This document shows, one piece after another, positions 6,450 to 12,373 of a DNA stretch of 19,541 bases. The stretch is taken from NCBI RefSeq assembly GCF_949282365.1, contig NZ_CASDOY010000039.1, positions 1 to 19,541 of the forward strand, in the 5' to 3' direction. Both the position numbers and the translations under genes were made by a program. Source of the stretch: an uncultured Desulfovibrio sp. Its GTDB lineage: Bacteria > Desulfobacterota > Desulfovibrionia > Desulfovibrionales > Desulfovibrionaceae. The first letter of the stretch is position 1; each line of letters begins with the position of its first letter. The notes beneath the pieces are model-generated. The model saw nothing but the letters and a program-made list of their open reading frames with translations, had not been told where the DNA came from and ran no database searches.

Positions 6450-8090
6450 ATGACATGGACACAGGTTTATAACCCGGCAGGCGGTGCGCTTTTCTCCGCC
6501 CTGCTGGCCGGCATCCCCCTCATTGCCCTTTTCTACATGCTGGCGGTGCGCCGCGCCAAAGGACACTACGCCGCCGCCGCCGCCGTGGCGCTTTCATTCG
6601 CGCTGGCCATTTTCGTCTGGGGCATGCCCGCCGGCACGGCGGTGAGCTCCTTCATCTACGGCGCGGCCTTCGGGCTTTTCCCCATTGTCTGGATCGTGGT
6701 CACGGCGGTCTGGGTTTATAACATGACCGTGGAGTCAGGCGAATTTGAATACCTCAAGCAGTCCCTGGCCCGCCTCACCGACGACCGCCGTTTGCAGGCC
6801 ATTTTTATCGCTTTCGCTTTCGGGTCCTTTATTGAAGGCACGGCGGGCTTCGGCACGCCCGTGGCCATTACCGCCGCCATGCTGGTGGGCCTGGGCTTTC
6901 AGCCCCTGTACGCCGCCGGCATCTGCCTGATCGCCAATACCGCCCCGGTGGCCTTCGGTGCCATCGGTGTGCCCGTTATTGTGGCCGGGCAGGTTTCCGG
7001 CTTTTCGGATATGACCATCAGCGCCATTGTGGGCCGTCAGTTGCCCTTCCTGTCGGTCATCGTGCCTTTCTGGCTCTGCGTGGTCATGTGTGGCTTCAAG
7101 CGTTCGCTGGAAGTGCTGCCCGCCATTATCGTGGCCGGCGTCTGCTTTGCCGGTTCGCAGTTCGTTTTCTCCAACTTCCACGGCCCGACTCTGCCTGACA
7201 TCATGTCCGCCATCGTCGCCATCATCGGTCTGGTGGTGCTGCTGCGCGTGTGGAAGCCCGCACGCGTCTGGCGTTTCGATGGCGAAACCGCTGTGGCCGA
7301 AGGCGGCGCCGCGCCTTCCGTCGGCGTGGTGCTGCGTGCCTGGGGACCGTACATCATTTTGGCCGTGATGGTCTTCCTCTGGGGGCTGCCCCAGTTCAAG
7401 AGCATGCTGAACGCCGTGCCCGGCGCGGTCATCACCTTTGGCTGGCCCGGGGTTGACGGTATGGTGCACAAGGCTGCACCCATTCTCGCGGCGGGCAAGG
7501 ACCCCAATTACGCGGCCCAGTTCACTTTCAACTGGCTTTCGGCGGGCGGCACGGCCATTCTGCTGGCCGGTTTCTTCTCCGTGCCCCTGATGCCGGGCTA
7601 TTCCTTCGGCAAGGCCGTATCCTGCTTCTTCCGCACCGTCTATCAGCTGCGTTTCCCCATTCTGACCATCGCCATGATTCTGGGCCTGGCCTACCTCATG
7701 AACTACTCGGGCATGAGTTCCACCCTGGGCATCGCCTTTACCATGACCGGCGGCTTCTTCCCGCTCTTCGCCCCCTTACTGGGCTGGTTGGGCGTGTTCC
7801 TGACAGGTTCGGACACGTCCTCCAACGCGCTCTTCTGCGGCATGCAGCGCTCCACGGCTGAAGTGGTGGGCATGTATCCCGAACTGGCCGTGGCGGCCAA
7901 CTCCTCGGGCGGCGTCACCGGCAAGATGATTTCGCCCCAGTCCATCAGCGTGGCCACGGCAGCCACCAATATGGTGGGACAGGAAGGCAACCTCTTCCGC
8001 TTCGCCCTGCCGCACAGCCTGGCCATGACGGTCTGCATCTGCGTTCTGACCTGGTTGCAGGCCGGTCCCTTGCGCTGGATGCTGCCTTGA
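6450..8090 (+). CDS. lctP: L-lactate permease (LctP/LldP family)
   Basis: Imports lactate, the main electron donor of many Desulfovibrio, across the inner membrane. The 546-aa length fits the family (about 550). The start at 6450 follows AAGGAG at 6439-6444 and the protein begins MTWTQVYNPAGGALFSALLAGIP. It is almost wholly made of hydrophobic membrane segments with short loops. Family-typical stretches include FGSFIEGTAGFGTPVAI near residues 128-145, IANTAPVAFGAIGVPV near 168, and a C-terminal GSDTSSNALFCGMQ and NSSGGVTGKMISPQS. It has its own promoter and a long structured leader (6241-6449) and appears monocistronic. The sequence supports lactate transport strongly; glycolate as additional substrate is known for E. 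coli homologues only. Confidence 0.93.
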   Translation: MTWTQVYNPAGGALFSALLAGIPLIALFYMLAVRRAKGHYAAAAAVALSFALAIFVWGMPAGTAVSSFIYGAAFGLFPIVWIVVTAVWVYNMTVESGEFEYLKQSLARLTDDRRLQAIFIAFAFGSFIEGTAGFGTPVAITAAMLVGLGFQPLYAAGICLIANTAPVAFGAIGVPVIVAGQVSGFSDMTISAIVGRQLPFLSVIVPFWLCVVMCGFKRSLEVLPAIIVAGVCFAGSQFVFSNFHGPTLPDIMSAIVAIIGLVVLLRVWKPARVWRFDGETAVAEGGAAPSVGVVLRAWGPYIILAVMVFLWGLPQFKSMLNAVPGAVITFGWPGVDGMVHKAAPILAAGKDPNYAAQFTFNWLSAGGTAILLAGFFSVPLMPGYSFGKAVSCFFRTVYQLRFPILTIAMILGLAYLMNYSGMSSTLGIAFTMTGGFFPLFAPLLGWLGVFLTGSDTSSNALFCGMQRSTAEVVGMYPELAVAANSSGGVTGKMISPQSISVATAATNMVGQEGNLFRFALPHSLAMTVCICVLTWLQAGPLRWMLP

Positions 8091-8098
8091 CCCAGAGC

Positions 8099-8143
8099 CC
8101 ACTCCGGCGTCAGTCCGCGTGCCGCGAACGGACACCGGAGTGG
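8099..8143 (+). terminator. Stem-loop downstream of the lactate permease
   Basis: CCACTCCGG (8099-8107) pairs with CCGGAGTGG (8135-8143), and inside it GTCCG (8113-8117) pairs with CGGAC (8129-8133). It starts 9 bases after the permease stop. There is no T tract, so it may act as an RNA 3' end stabiliser or Rho-linked terminator. Its right arm meets the decayed transposase remnant. Confidence 0.45.
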
Positions 8144-8337
8144 ACATGACCCGGCATCAGATGACCTTCCAGAATCTCAACCCCTATATATTTGATATTT
8201 TCACGGAGCTGTGCGAAGCTTATTTTTCTTCCATATGATACTTGCACAACCACTTTATATGCGTTAGGCAAGAAGCCTTGGTTCCCATAATAAAAACACC
8301 TTTCCGTCAATGTTGCGATGGGCTTGAACAACCTCAT
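8140..8337 (-). pseudogene. Decayed N-terminal half of an IS200-type transposase
   Basis: On the - strand a frame beginning MRLFKPIATLTERCFYYG contains sequence characteristic of IS200/IS605 TnpA: a degenerate YKVVVQVSYGRK (compare CKYHIVFAPKYRRQ in the intact copy), then GVEILEGHLMPGHVH, which matches the HUH catalytic strand of a TnpA subfamily with GHLMPDHVH (the intact copy has ECCPDHIH). About 20 residues between these parts are missing, and homology stops right after HVH at ~8140, so the tyrosine helix is lost. The region is AT-rich, unlike flanking genes. It belongs to a different TnpA subfamily from the neighbouring intact element. Confidence 0.6.
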
Positions 8338-8357
8338 CGTAGCGGAAAGGTGTTTTT
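8292..8357. repeat. 15-bp-arm stem-loop at the start of the transposase remnant
   Basis: AAAAACACCTTTCCG (8292-8306) and CGGAAAGGTGTTTTT (8343-8357) are perfectly complementary; inner CGATG/CATCG can pair too. Read on either strand it ends in five T, so it may act as a bidirectional terminator. It overlaps the start of the transposase remnant at 8337, similar in position to the start-site hairpin of IS200 elements. Confidence 0.6.
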
Positions 8358-8376
8358 GTATGTATAATATATATCT

Positions 8377-8401
8377 CCACCCGCATAGCGGGTGGTTTTT
8401 T
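8377..8401 (+). terminator. Hairpin with T run, probable end of the remnant element
   Basis: CCACCCGC (8377-8384), loop ATA, GCGGGTGG (8388-8395), then six T. It is shaped like an IS200 end hairpin and an intrinsic terminator at once. It differs in sequence from the end hairpins of the intact IS, so it probably belongs to the decayed element on the - strand. Confidence 0.5.
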
Positions 8402-8466
8402 GTATGGAGCCCCCCCCGCTAGGCGGGGGTTCCAAAAAGCTTACAGCTTTGCCCATGTCAGTAAAA

Positions 8467-8529
8467 CTCCTTTTGATTTGTTAAAAAGTCTCGCGGTCTG
8501 GCAACTGCGAGTCAACAAATCAAAAGGAG
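8467..8529 (+). promoter_or_regulatory. Hairpin sequestering the tnpA ribosome-binding site
   Basis: CTCCTTTTGATTTGTT (8467-8482) pairs perfectly over 16 bases with AACAAATCAAAAGGAG (8514-8529); inner CTCGC/GCGAG extends the fold. The right arm contains the AGGAG Shine-Dalgarno, so translation of tnpA is blocked in the folded RNA. This type of leader control is described for IS200. Confidence 0.85.
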
Positions 8530-8535
8530 GTCACG

Positions 8536-8994
8536 ATGGGTGACGCCAAAAGTTTAGCCCACACAAGGTGGAACTGCAAATATCACATTGTTTTTGCGCC
8601 TAAATATCGCCGCCAGGTGTTCTATGGTGAAAAGAAGCGCGCCATTGGCGAAATTTTGCGCAAGTTGTGCGAATGGAAGGATGTAAAAATAGTGGAGGCA
8701 GAATGTTGTCCAGACCACATCCACATGCTGCTTGAGATTCCCCCCAAAATGAGTGTGTCGAGTTTTATGGGCTATCTGAAGGGTAAGAGTAGCCTCATGA
8801 TCTATGAACAATTTGGGGATTTGAAGTTCAAATACCGCAATCGAGAATTTTGGTGCCGTGGGTATTACGTCGATACAGTAGGCAAGAATAAGGCCAGGAT
8901 TCAGGATTACATCAAGCATCAGCTGGAATCGGATAAACTTGGCAAACAGTTGAGCCTGCCATACCCAGGGAGCCCGTTTACGGGCCGCAAGTAA
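8536..8994 (+). CDS. tnpA: IS200/IS605-family transposase TnpA (Y1 HUH)
   Basis: Single-strand transposase of 152 aa, normal for the family. The start at 8536 lies 6 bases after AGGAGG. The fold signature is complete: RWNCKYHIVFAPKYRRQVF (residues 11-29), the HUH pair in CPDHIHMLL (His61, His63), the MSVSSFMGYLKGKSSLMIY helix (72-90), FWCRGYYVDTVGKN (105-118), and the tyrosine helix IQDYIKHQL, where Tyr125 is the likely nucleophile and Gln129 the helper residue four places on. No frameshift or lost residue is visible, so it may be active. No tnpB is linked. Confidence 0.95.
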   Translation: MGDAKSLAHTRWNCKYHIVFAPKYRRQVFYGEKKRAIGEILRKLCEWKDVKIVEAECCPDHIHMLLEIPPKMSVSSFMGYLKGKSSLMIYEQFGDLKFKYRNREFWCRGYYVDTVGKNKARIQDYIKHQLESDKLGKQLSLPYPGSPFTGRK

Positions 8995-9146
8995 CAGAAA
9001 TGCAAATGTCAGATCGCAAGAGCGCCTGTTAGGGCGCTGCTGGTAAGAAAGCCTTACAGGCGCATATGAAGAACCCCCGGCTATGTGGGGGGTTCCTTTT
9101 TGTTTCGCGCCCGTCAGACGCTCAACAGGCTGAAGCCCATAATAAC

Positions 9147-9184
9147 AAAAAAAGCCCCCGCGAGGCTTTCCTCGTGAGGGCTTG
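9147..9184 (-). terminator. Intrinsic terminator of tRNA-Arg
   Basis: Read on the - strand, a stem containing CACGAGG and CCTCGCG with outer AAGCCC/GGGCTT is followed by seven T (9153-9147). It lies 8 bases beyond the tRNA CCA end. Confidence 0.85.
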
Positions 9185-9191
9185 AAATCTG

Positions 9192-9268
9192 TGGCGCGCC
9201 CGGCGCGATTCGAACGCACGGCCTTTGGCTCCGGAGGCCAACGCTCTATCCGACTGAGCTACGGGCGC
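9192..9268 (-). tRNA. tRNA-Arg (anticodon CCG)
   Basis: 77-base cloverleaf: acceptor GCGCCCG/CGGGCGC, D arm AGCTCAGTCGGATAGAGC, anticodon stem TTGGC/GCCAA with loop CTCCGGA (CCG, reading CGG), T loop GTTCGAATC, encoded GCCA end. Confidence 0.95.
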
Positions 9269-9277
9269 ACACGTGTC

Positions 9278-9306
9278 TTTCTAGGCAAAGGGCGTGCCGC
9301 TGTCAA
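9278..9306 (-). promoter_or_regulatory. Promoter of tRNA-Arg
   Basis: On the - strand, a perfect -35 TTGACA (9306-9301), a 17-base spacer and -10 TAGAAA (9283-9278), ending 10 bases before the tRNA. Confidence 0.8.
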
Positions 9307-9415
9307 GCCCTGCCCCTGCCAGCTTCGGGCGCATCCCGCCTCAGTCCCGAAAATGGGCCGTGCCCCTCTTCCGGGCGCGACGCCGCCCGGCATCACGGCA
9401 GGCCTGCTTCTTTTC

Positions 9416-9444
9416 GTGACAGTCTCCTAGTCTTGCGCTATACT
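9416..9444 (+). promoter_or_regulatory. Promoter of the UPF0173 hydrolase gene
   Basis: -35 GTGACA (9416-9421), 17-base spacer, -10 TATACT (9439-9444); start expected near 9451, about 37 bases before the ATG. Confidence 0.65.
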
Positions 9445-9487
9445 TTCTTTCCCCATTTTGGGGCGCCCCCCAACAAGGAGAACGATC

Positions 9488-10171
9488 ATGAGCCAGATCC
9501 TCTGGTACGGCCATTCGGCCTTCAATATCAGTTGTGACGACAAGCATGTCGTCGTGGACCCCTTCCTGACGCCCGCTTCCGGTACCACGGCCGAGACCAT
9601 CGGCCCGGTGGACGTGGTGCTGGTCACCCATGACCATGCCGACCATGTGGGCGATACCGTCAGCATCTGCCAGAACAGCAAGGCCATGCTGGGCGCCATC
9701 GTGGGCACGGCCCAGAAACTGGTGGACCTCGGCGTGCCGCCGTCCCGCCTGCTCAACGGCATCGGCTTCAACATGGGCGGCACCGTGAGCCATGCCGGTT
9801 TCGACTTCACCATGACCCAGGCCTATCATTCCAGCGAGTCGGGCTCCCCCGCCGGCTACATCGTCCGCACCCCTGACGGCAAACACATCTACCATGCGGG
9901 CGATACCTGCATCTTCTCGGGCATGGAGCTGTGGGGCCGCCTCTACCCCATCGACGTGGCCCTGCTGCCCATGGGCGGCGTCTTCACCATGGACGCCCGC
10001 CAGGCCGCCCTGGCCTGCAAGCTGCTGGGCTGCAAGCAGGTGATCCCCATGCACTGGGGCACCTTCCCGGTGCTGGCCCAGGATACCACGGCCTTCAAGA
10101 CCGAACTGGCCCGCGTGGCCCCCGGCTGTACCTGCATCGACCTCAAGCCGGGACAGGCCGTCCAAATCTAG
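9488..10171 (+). CDS. UPF0173 metal-dependent hydrolase (metallo-beta-lactamase fold)
   Basis: 227-aa cytoplasmic MBL-fold protein of the UPF0173 group; length is typical. The start at 9488 follows AAGGAG at 9475-9480; an upstream in-frame ATG (9458) lacks a ribosome site. The metal site is complete: His8 in the first strand (WYGHSAF), the HxHxDH motif THDHADH (His48, His50, Asp52, His53), YHAGDT near residue 137 and MHWGTFP near residue 195. The physiological substrate of this family is not established. It has its own promoter and is divergent from tRNA-Arg. A degenerate copy of its last ~60 codons lies at 5927-6105. Confidence 0.9.
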   Translation: MSQILWYGHSAFNISCDDKHVVVDPFLTPASGTTAETIGPVDVVLVTHDHADHVGDTVSICQNSKAMLGAIVGTAQKLVDLGVPPSRLLNGIGFNMGGTVSHAGFDFTMTQAYHSSESGSPAGYIVRTPDGKHIYHAGDTCIFSGMELWGRLYPIDVALLPMGGVFTMDARQAALACKLLGCKQVIPMHWGTFPVLAQDTTAFKTELARVAPGCTCIDLKPGQAVQI

Positions 10172-10628
10172 GCCTGCGGCGGTCCCGGCGGTATCGTCAA
10201 AGACCGGCGGCCCCGCCCGCGACAACGGCCGCGCCAAACAGTTCAGGGCAGGCCCGTTCCGGTCGTCTGCCGCACAGGACGGCGGGGGACGGAACGGCCC
10301 GCGGGGCTCCCCGGACCACCGCGCTCCAGAGGAGCAGGGCGTCAGTCCCTCGCCCCGGCGGCACGCTCCGCGCGGGGACGGCAAGAACACCGCCCGCCTC
10401 CCTGCCCGTCCCGCCCGCCGGGACGCAGGCCCCGCCAGCAGCCCCCGCCAGGCACAAAGGAACATCCCGCCCGCCTTTCCCCTGTACGCAGGAAAAGGCC
10501 GGCGGGATATCTTTTTCCGTCCTGCCCGCAGCGGGGAGCGGCCGTGCGCATGGCGGGACGCCGTATCGCCGCACGGGACAGGCGGCCAGGGGCAGGACCC
10601 ATCACCGGGGCTGTGCTTCCGTGGAATA
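10172..10628. other. Gene-free GC-rich interval
   Basis: I see no credible gene here. Frames that cross it on either strand are Arg/Pro/Ala-rich read-throughs with no domain or ribosome-binding site. No clear terminator for the hydrolase was found; the first bases after its stop are G/C-rich without a T run. Confidence 0.5.
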
Positions 10629-10664
10629 TTCAGCATAACATGCTGAAATAAAAATTATTTTTAT
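10629..10664. promoter_or_regulatory. AT-rich tandem palindromes, candidate operator
   Basis: Two perfect dyads abut: TTCAGCAT/ATGCTGAA (10629-10636 and 10640-10647, 3-base centre), then ATAAAAAT/ATTTTTAT (10648-10655 and 10657-10664, 1-base centre). They form a sharp AT-rich island in otherwise GC-rich DNA. A TATGAT -10-like hexamer follows at 10662-10667, with no good -35. The second dyad is loosely Fur-box-like, which is only a guess. Confidence 0.4.
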
Positions 10665-10697
10665 GATAAAGAACTTTTGTCCCCATTCCTTCTTAAA

Positions 10698-10735
10698 AAT
10701 TTGACGGGTTGGAGAAGACGGGGGAATTTGACGGG
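10698..10735 (+). repeat. Two direct copies of AATTTGACGGG
   Basis: Exact 11-base copies at 10698-10708 and 10725-10735, 27 bases apart, directly upstream of the 70-bp repeat array. A hairpin GCCCTTTT (10743-10750) / AAAAGGGC (10765-10772) follows. Confidence 0.6.
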
Positions 10736-10769
10736 CAAGGAAGCCCTTTTTGCCGCAAGCAGCGAAAAG

Positions 10770-10970
10770 GGCGGCCCGAAAGGGCCGTGCCCGTTGCGAC
10801 GAAGGAAGTTACGGGCATCGACAGCAACGCGCGACCGGACGGCGGCCCGCAGGGCCGTGCCCGTTGCGACGGAGGAAGTTACGGGCATCGACAGCAACGC
10901 GCGACCGGACGGCGGCCCGAAAGGGCCGTGCCCGTTGCGACGAAGGAAGTTACGGGCATCGACAGCAACG
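10770..10970. repeat. 70/71-bp tandem repeat array, 2.85 copies, structured
   Basis: Copies: 10770-10840 (71 bp), 10841-10910 (70 bp) and 10911-10970 (60 bp, truncated). Copies differ by very few bases, mainly GAAA versus GCA in one loop and GAAGG versus GGAGG. Each unit holds CGGCCC-loop-GGGCCG, then GCCCGT pairing with ACGGGC, and CGTTGC able to pair with GCAACG in an interleaved way. Unit lengths of 71 and 70 shift the frame between copies, so it is not a protein repeat. It lies at the 3' side of the - strand methyltransferase gene. Confidence 0.85.
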
Positions 10971-11002
10971 CAAAGGGCTCCCTTCCCCCTCACAACAAAA
11001 GG

Positions 11003-12019
11003 TCATGCGCCCTGAGCCCCGGGCCGCCGCCTGATCTCCCCGGCCAGCACCTTGCAGCCCTGCGGCAGATCCAGCGGCAGCACGCGGACGTTTTCCGCGC
11101 CCGCATCACGCATGAAGGCCGCCAGCTCGCCCTGGCTGTAGGCTTGGCCCCCGGGCGTCTGCAACAGCATGTTCAGGCTGAACAGCGCCGGATGCACCGG
11201 CCCCGTGCCCTGGTCATCCAGCGTGAATTCCTGGATGAGCAGCAGGCCGCCGTCCACCAGGGCCTGCCCGGCCTTGCGCACCACCAGGGCCGCCGTTGCC
11301 GGGTCCAGGCTGTGCAGGATCTGCGACAGCCAGGCGATGTCGTGCCCGGCCGGGAGCTCGTCCCTGGTGAAATCGCCCGCCACGAAGGTGATGCGCTCCT
11401 GCATGCCCTCCCCGGCCAGTACCTTTGCCGCATAGGGACGCGAGGAAGGCAGGTCGAAGACCGTGGCCGTCATGCCGGGATGCTCGCGGCAAAAACGCAC
11501 GGCATAGGCGCCGGTGGCGCCGCCCAGATCCAGCAGGCGGCTGCGGCCGCCCACGTCGATATGGGGCACGCTCCTGTGGGCCTGGGCATTGGCCACATTG
11601 CGCATGCCCATGAGGAAGGATTCCCGGTCATCCGTGGGCGCGGTGTCCTGCCGGCGCAGGCTGTGGCCCGCCTGCACGGCCCGGGCCAGATCGAGCCAGT
11701 ACGGGGCCAGCCGCCTGTGATGTTCCACGATGTAGCCCAGGTAGTCGCGGCTGTCCCGGCACAGATACTGCCGGGCGAAGGGGGTCAGCGCGCAGGCCCC
11801 GTCCTCCGTGCGCCGCAACAGTTCCAGGGCGCAGAGCGCCGTGACCATCATGCCCGTGCCCCGCAGGCTGCAGGACGTGCGGGCGGCCAGCTCCTCCACG
11901 CGCAGCGGCCCGGCGGCCAGCGGCGTGAAAAGGTCCAGTTCCAGGGCCGCATGGAGCGTGAAACATTCCCAGAACGTGCCGGAAGATTGCAGGAAACTCG
12001 TGGCTGTCCAGTCGCGCAT
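11003..12019 (-). CDS. SAM-dependent O-methyltransferase, winged-helix dimerisation type
   Basis: 338 aa; start at 12019 chosen because GGAGGTGAC precedes it by 7 bases on the - strand, whereas the longer frame to 12223 has no support. Residues ~10-85 form the N-terminal helix-turn-helix-like dimerisation domain seen in plant-type and antibiotic O-methyltransferases (LHAALELDLFTPL, LRVEELAAR). The Rossmann domain has motif I LLDLGGATG at 162-170, a ...DLPSS acidic loop near 192, GDFTRDELP near 220, and a catalytic-region helix with LSQILHSLD. The closest architecture is methyltransferase family 2 (HIOMT/acetylserotonin-like). The acceptor is unknown and no biosynthetic cluster adjoins it, so a tailoring or C1 role remains open. 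Confidence 0.8.
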   Translation of the reverse strand: MRDWTATSFLQSSGTFWECFTLHAALELDLFTPLAAGPLRVEELAARTSCSLRGTGMMVTALCALELLRRTEDGACALTPFARQYLCRDSRDYLGYIVEHHRRLAPYWLDLARAVQAGHSLRRQDTAPTDDRESFLMGMRNVANAQAHRSVPHIDVGGRSRLLDLGGATGAYAVRFCREHPGMTATVFDLPSSRPYAAKVLAGEGMQERITFVAGDFTRDELPAGHDIAWLSQILHSLDPATAALVVRKAGQALVDGGLLLIQEFTLDDQGTGPVHPALFSLNMLLQTPGGQAYSQGELAAFMRDAGAENVRVLPLDLPQGCKVLAGEIRRRPGAQGA

Positions 12020-12093
12020 GGCGTCACCTCCGCTGCTTGGAGCCCGGCCCCGCAGGCCCGTGCGCAGGCCTGCTTCCCGGGCTGCCATGCCCA

Positions 12094-12123
12094 ACCATAG
12101 GCAGGCGCTGCGCGCCTTGTCAA
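12094..12123 (-). promoter_or_regulatory. Promoter of the O-methyltransferase gene
   Basis: On the - strand, perfect -35 TTGACA (12123-12118), 18-base spacer, -10 TATGGT (12099-12094). The predicted leader is about 68 bases. Confidence 0.6.
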
Positions 12124-12218
12124 CGCACGCAGGCCCCGCCCGCATGGCCCGGCGCCGCCCTCTGTCCCGAACGGCCGCAGGCCGCCCCTCCGGCGATCCC
12201 CCGCCCGGCGCGCCATGA

Positions 12219-12251
12219 AACAACGGGATGCCGTCACGACATCCCGTTGTT
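12219..12251 (-). terminator. 12-bp stem-loop, possible terminator of the ligase transcript
   Basis: AACAACGGGATG (12219-12230) pairs perfectly with CATCCCGTTGTT (12240-12251) around a 9-base loop. It is ~120 bases beyond the ligase stop on the - strand. The T content after it is low (TTGTTTC), so termination strength is doubtful. Confidence 0.45.
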
Positions 12252-12373
12252 GCGGTCAGACACGCCAGACGGCGACGGAGAACCGCCGTCCTGCCTCGGG
12301 TCTTTCCGGGGCAAAGGGAACGGGGAAGGGAGCGGGGACGGTCCCCCCCCCAGCGCCCCTCCCGGGCCCCGGC

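Larger units (their letters stand above)
8406..9101 (+). mobile_element. IS200-type insertion sequence, about 700 bp, intact
   Basis: A single tnpA gene lies between two similar subterminal hairpins. The left end has a C-run/G-run hairpin with TAG loop ending GGGGGTTCC (8406-8434). The right end has GAACCCCC (9071-9078) / GGGGGTTC (9088-9095) followed by CCTTTTT. IS200 elements have such imperfect end palindromes instead of terminal inverted repeats and make no target duplication; total length (~0.7 kb) fits. An internal hairpin, GCGCCTGT (9022-9029) / ACAGGCGC (9056-9063), precedes the right end. Exact cleavage sites cannot be fixed from one copy, so the borders are uncertain by several bases. 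It sits between the permease and tRNA-Arg. Confidence 0.8.
12020..12373. other. Intergenic region between ligase end and methyltransferase start
   Basis: No gene seen. It holds the methyltransferase promoter (12094-12123) and a hairpin (12219-12251). The rest is C/G-rich with homopolymeric C runs. Confidence 0.5.

Noticed and set aside
10770..10970. CRISPR array (37-base repeat with ~33-base spacers)
   Set aside because: The would-be spacers are as similar to each other as the repeats, so this is a simple tandem repeat, and no cas genes are present.
10661..10993. 110-aa - strand repeat protein
   Set aside because: Repeat units of 71 and 70 bp put successive copies in different frames, so the encoded peptide does not repeat in register; there is no ribosome-binding site.
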